This document shows positions 63,193 to 64,000 of a DNA stretch of 64,000 nt, piece by piece. Below the pieces are notes generated by a model. It made no database searches and had not been told where the DNA came from. It saw nothing but the letters and a program-made list of their open reading frames with translations. This stretch comes from Ophiura sarsii. Lineage: Eukaryota > Echinodermata > Ophiuroidea > Amphilepidida > Ophiuridae. Where the stretch lies: positions 61,295,431 through 61,359,430 of the forward strand of contig CM069442.1 of assembly GCA_035610835.1 (NCBI GenBank), written 5' to 3'. Position 1 is the first letter of the stretch, and the number at the start of each line of letters is the position of its first letter. The translations under genes were made by a program, and so were the position numbers.

Positions 63193-63777
63193 TTCCATGG
63201 ACGGTCTTATACTCTTAGTAATAGGACTAAATCATAAAAAAACATATGCTCATCCTAATCCTAGTCCATTTACTTGTGGTTGAACTGTACTGGTGTAATC
63301 ATAGTCTCCGAGAGCTGTGACATGAAACTTGAAAGCATATTTTCATCAATATTTTTCACTTGTCTAAATAAAATTTGTTAAACTTTTGCTTCAGCGATCA
63401 TATTTATACACTTATCAATTGTAAGATGCACAATACGACATCGGGAGAGGTGCGTCATGGGTGCATCATTTACCACCACATTCTTGACGGGCGGGAACAT
63501 CAGTGGCAGCCTTTGATCCATCACAAAATTGAAGAAGGTCAAGGGTGCGTCAACGTCCGTCACTTTACCTGGGTGTGTCACAGTGTACATCATCTTTACG
63601 AACAACATAATACAAACATTATATTTTAAATACAGGGTGATCTGTTTTATGACGGTGTAATTCTTATTATAATCATTGGACCATGACCAATTTAGTCTTA
63701 ATGTAAAGCCCAATTAATTATGATATCCTTAAAATATAAGATCAATCCGATGCAAAATAAGAAAACTAGCATACTTT

Positions 63778-63852
63778 GCGTAAACCATGTCATTTACTGA
63801 TTTGTGCAATGGGATCTACATGTTCAGACCAGTAAATAACATGGTTTACGTT
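63778..63852. repeat. Imperfect inverted repeat, CGTAAACCATGTCATTTACTG
   Basis: GCGTAAACCATGTCATTTAC then TG at 63778 and CCAGTAAATAACATGGTTTA then CG at 63831 are reverse complements with one mismatch or bulge. It resembles the tip of a small foldback element. Confidence 0.7.
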
Positions 63853-63904
63853 TCGAAACGTTATAATATATGTTCAACATATTTTTATCTAATGTATACA
63901 TATT

Positions 63905-63970
63905 GTACAGCGCATTGGTCTTTTGGAAATGCGCTATATATAAATCCTTATAATAATAATAATAATTGTC
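63905..63970 (+). mobile_element. Retroposon 3' tail, GCGCTATATATAAATCC then (ATA)n
   Basis: AGCGCATTGGTCTTTTGGAA then ATGCGCTATATATAAATCCT and an AATAATAAT tail. Same tail type as the minus-strand one at 58021-58085. Its body upstream could not be delimited. Confidence 0.6.
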
Positions 63971-64000
63971 AACATTTAAATAATCTATCAGTCAATAGCA

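Noticed and set aside
63378..63713. 111-residue minus-strand frame near the right edge
   Set aside because: No recognisable domain and no splice context. The nearby TACAGGGTGATCTG (63632) suggests a repeat end, but no partner was found.
1..64000. CRISPR arrays, rRNA genes, bacterial-type operons or riboswitches
   Set aside because: No regularly spaced direct repeats with unique spacers, no rRNA signature, and the gene structures are clearly spliced eukaryotic genes.

Overview
The window is animal nuclear DNA: AT-rich, with small exons bounded by canonical GT/AG sites, kilobase introns, and non-coding DNA full of short inverted-repeat transposable elements. The protein matches and repeat style (mariner, hAT, Harbinger-like and piggyBac-like ends, long G tracts, tRNA-like modules) suggest a marine invertebrate, probably a deuterostome such as an echinoderm or hemichordate. 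Species cannot be fixed from the sequence alone.

Region 1 (1-32,250). This holds most of one plus-strand gene, HPS5, a subunit of the BLOC-2 trafficking complex. Nineteen coding exons (5643-31921) join in frame across every splice phase into about 1,845 codons ending at TGA 31919-31921. The first about 200 residues (start of the beta-propeller) must lie left of the window. Two points are unusual. A Ser/Thr-rich disordered block of about 680 residues makes the protein much longer than human HPS5 (about 1,129 residues). The last two exons also encode a complete RING-H2 finger that human HPS5 lacks. Two exons carry local duplications: exon 5 lies between inverted copies and is followed by decayed tandem copies, and exon 12 is preceded by two truncated tandem copies with acceptor sites.

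Region 2 (32,250-45,219). This is intergenic DNA with no convincing gene. It holds many MITEs, including a hAT-type element with a perfect 8-bp target duplication (37981-38236), a Harbinger-like element with a 31-bp perfect inverted repeat (36107-36450), and a mariner-like element (41526-42569).

Region 3 (45,220-64,000). This is the 5' part of a second plus-strand gene, here as six exons (45220-56348). It encodes a type II single-pass membrane protein: a charged cytosolic tail, a transmembrane helix, a short Ser/Thr/Pro stem from two 48-nt exons, and the first part of a SEA domain. The gene runs off the right edge. Its introns contain nested foldback elements, long-TIR elements, and two about 275-bp TTAA-flanked elements that each carry a tRNA-like module and a compensatorily changed hairpin. 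Runs of 12-26 G or C are concentrated in the last 13 kb.

The two genes are independent. HPS5 acts in endosome-to-lysosome-related-organelle transport, and the SEA protein is a predicted cell-surface protein. No rRNA, functional tRNA, CRISPR or operon-like structure was seen.
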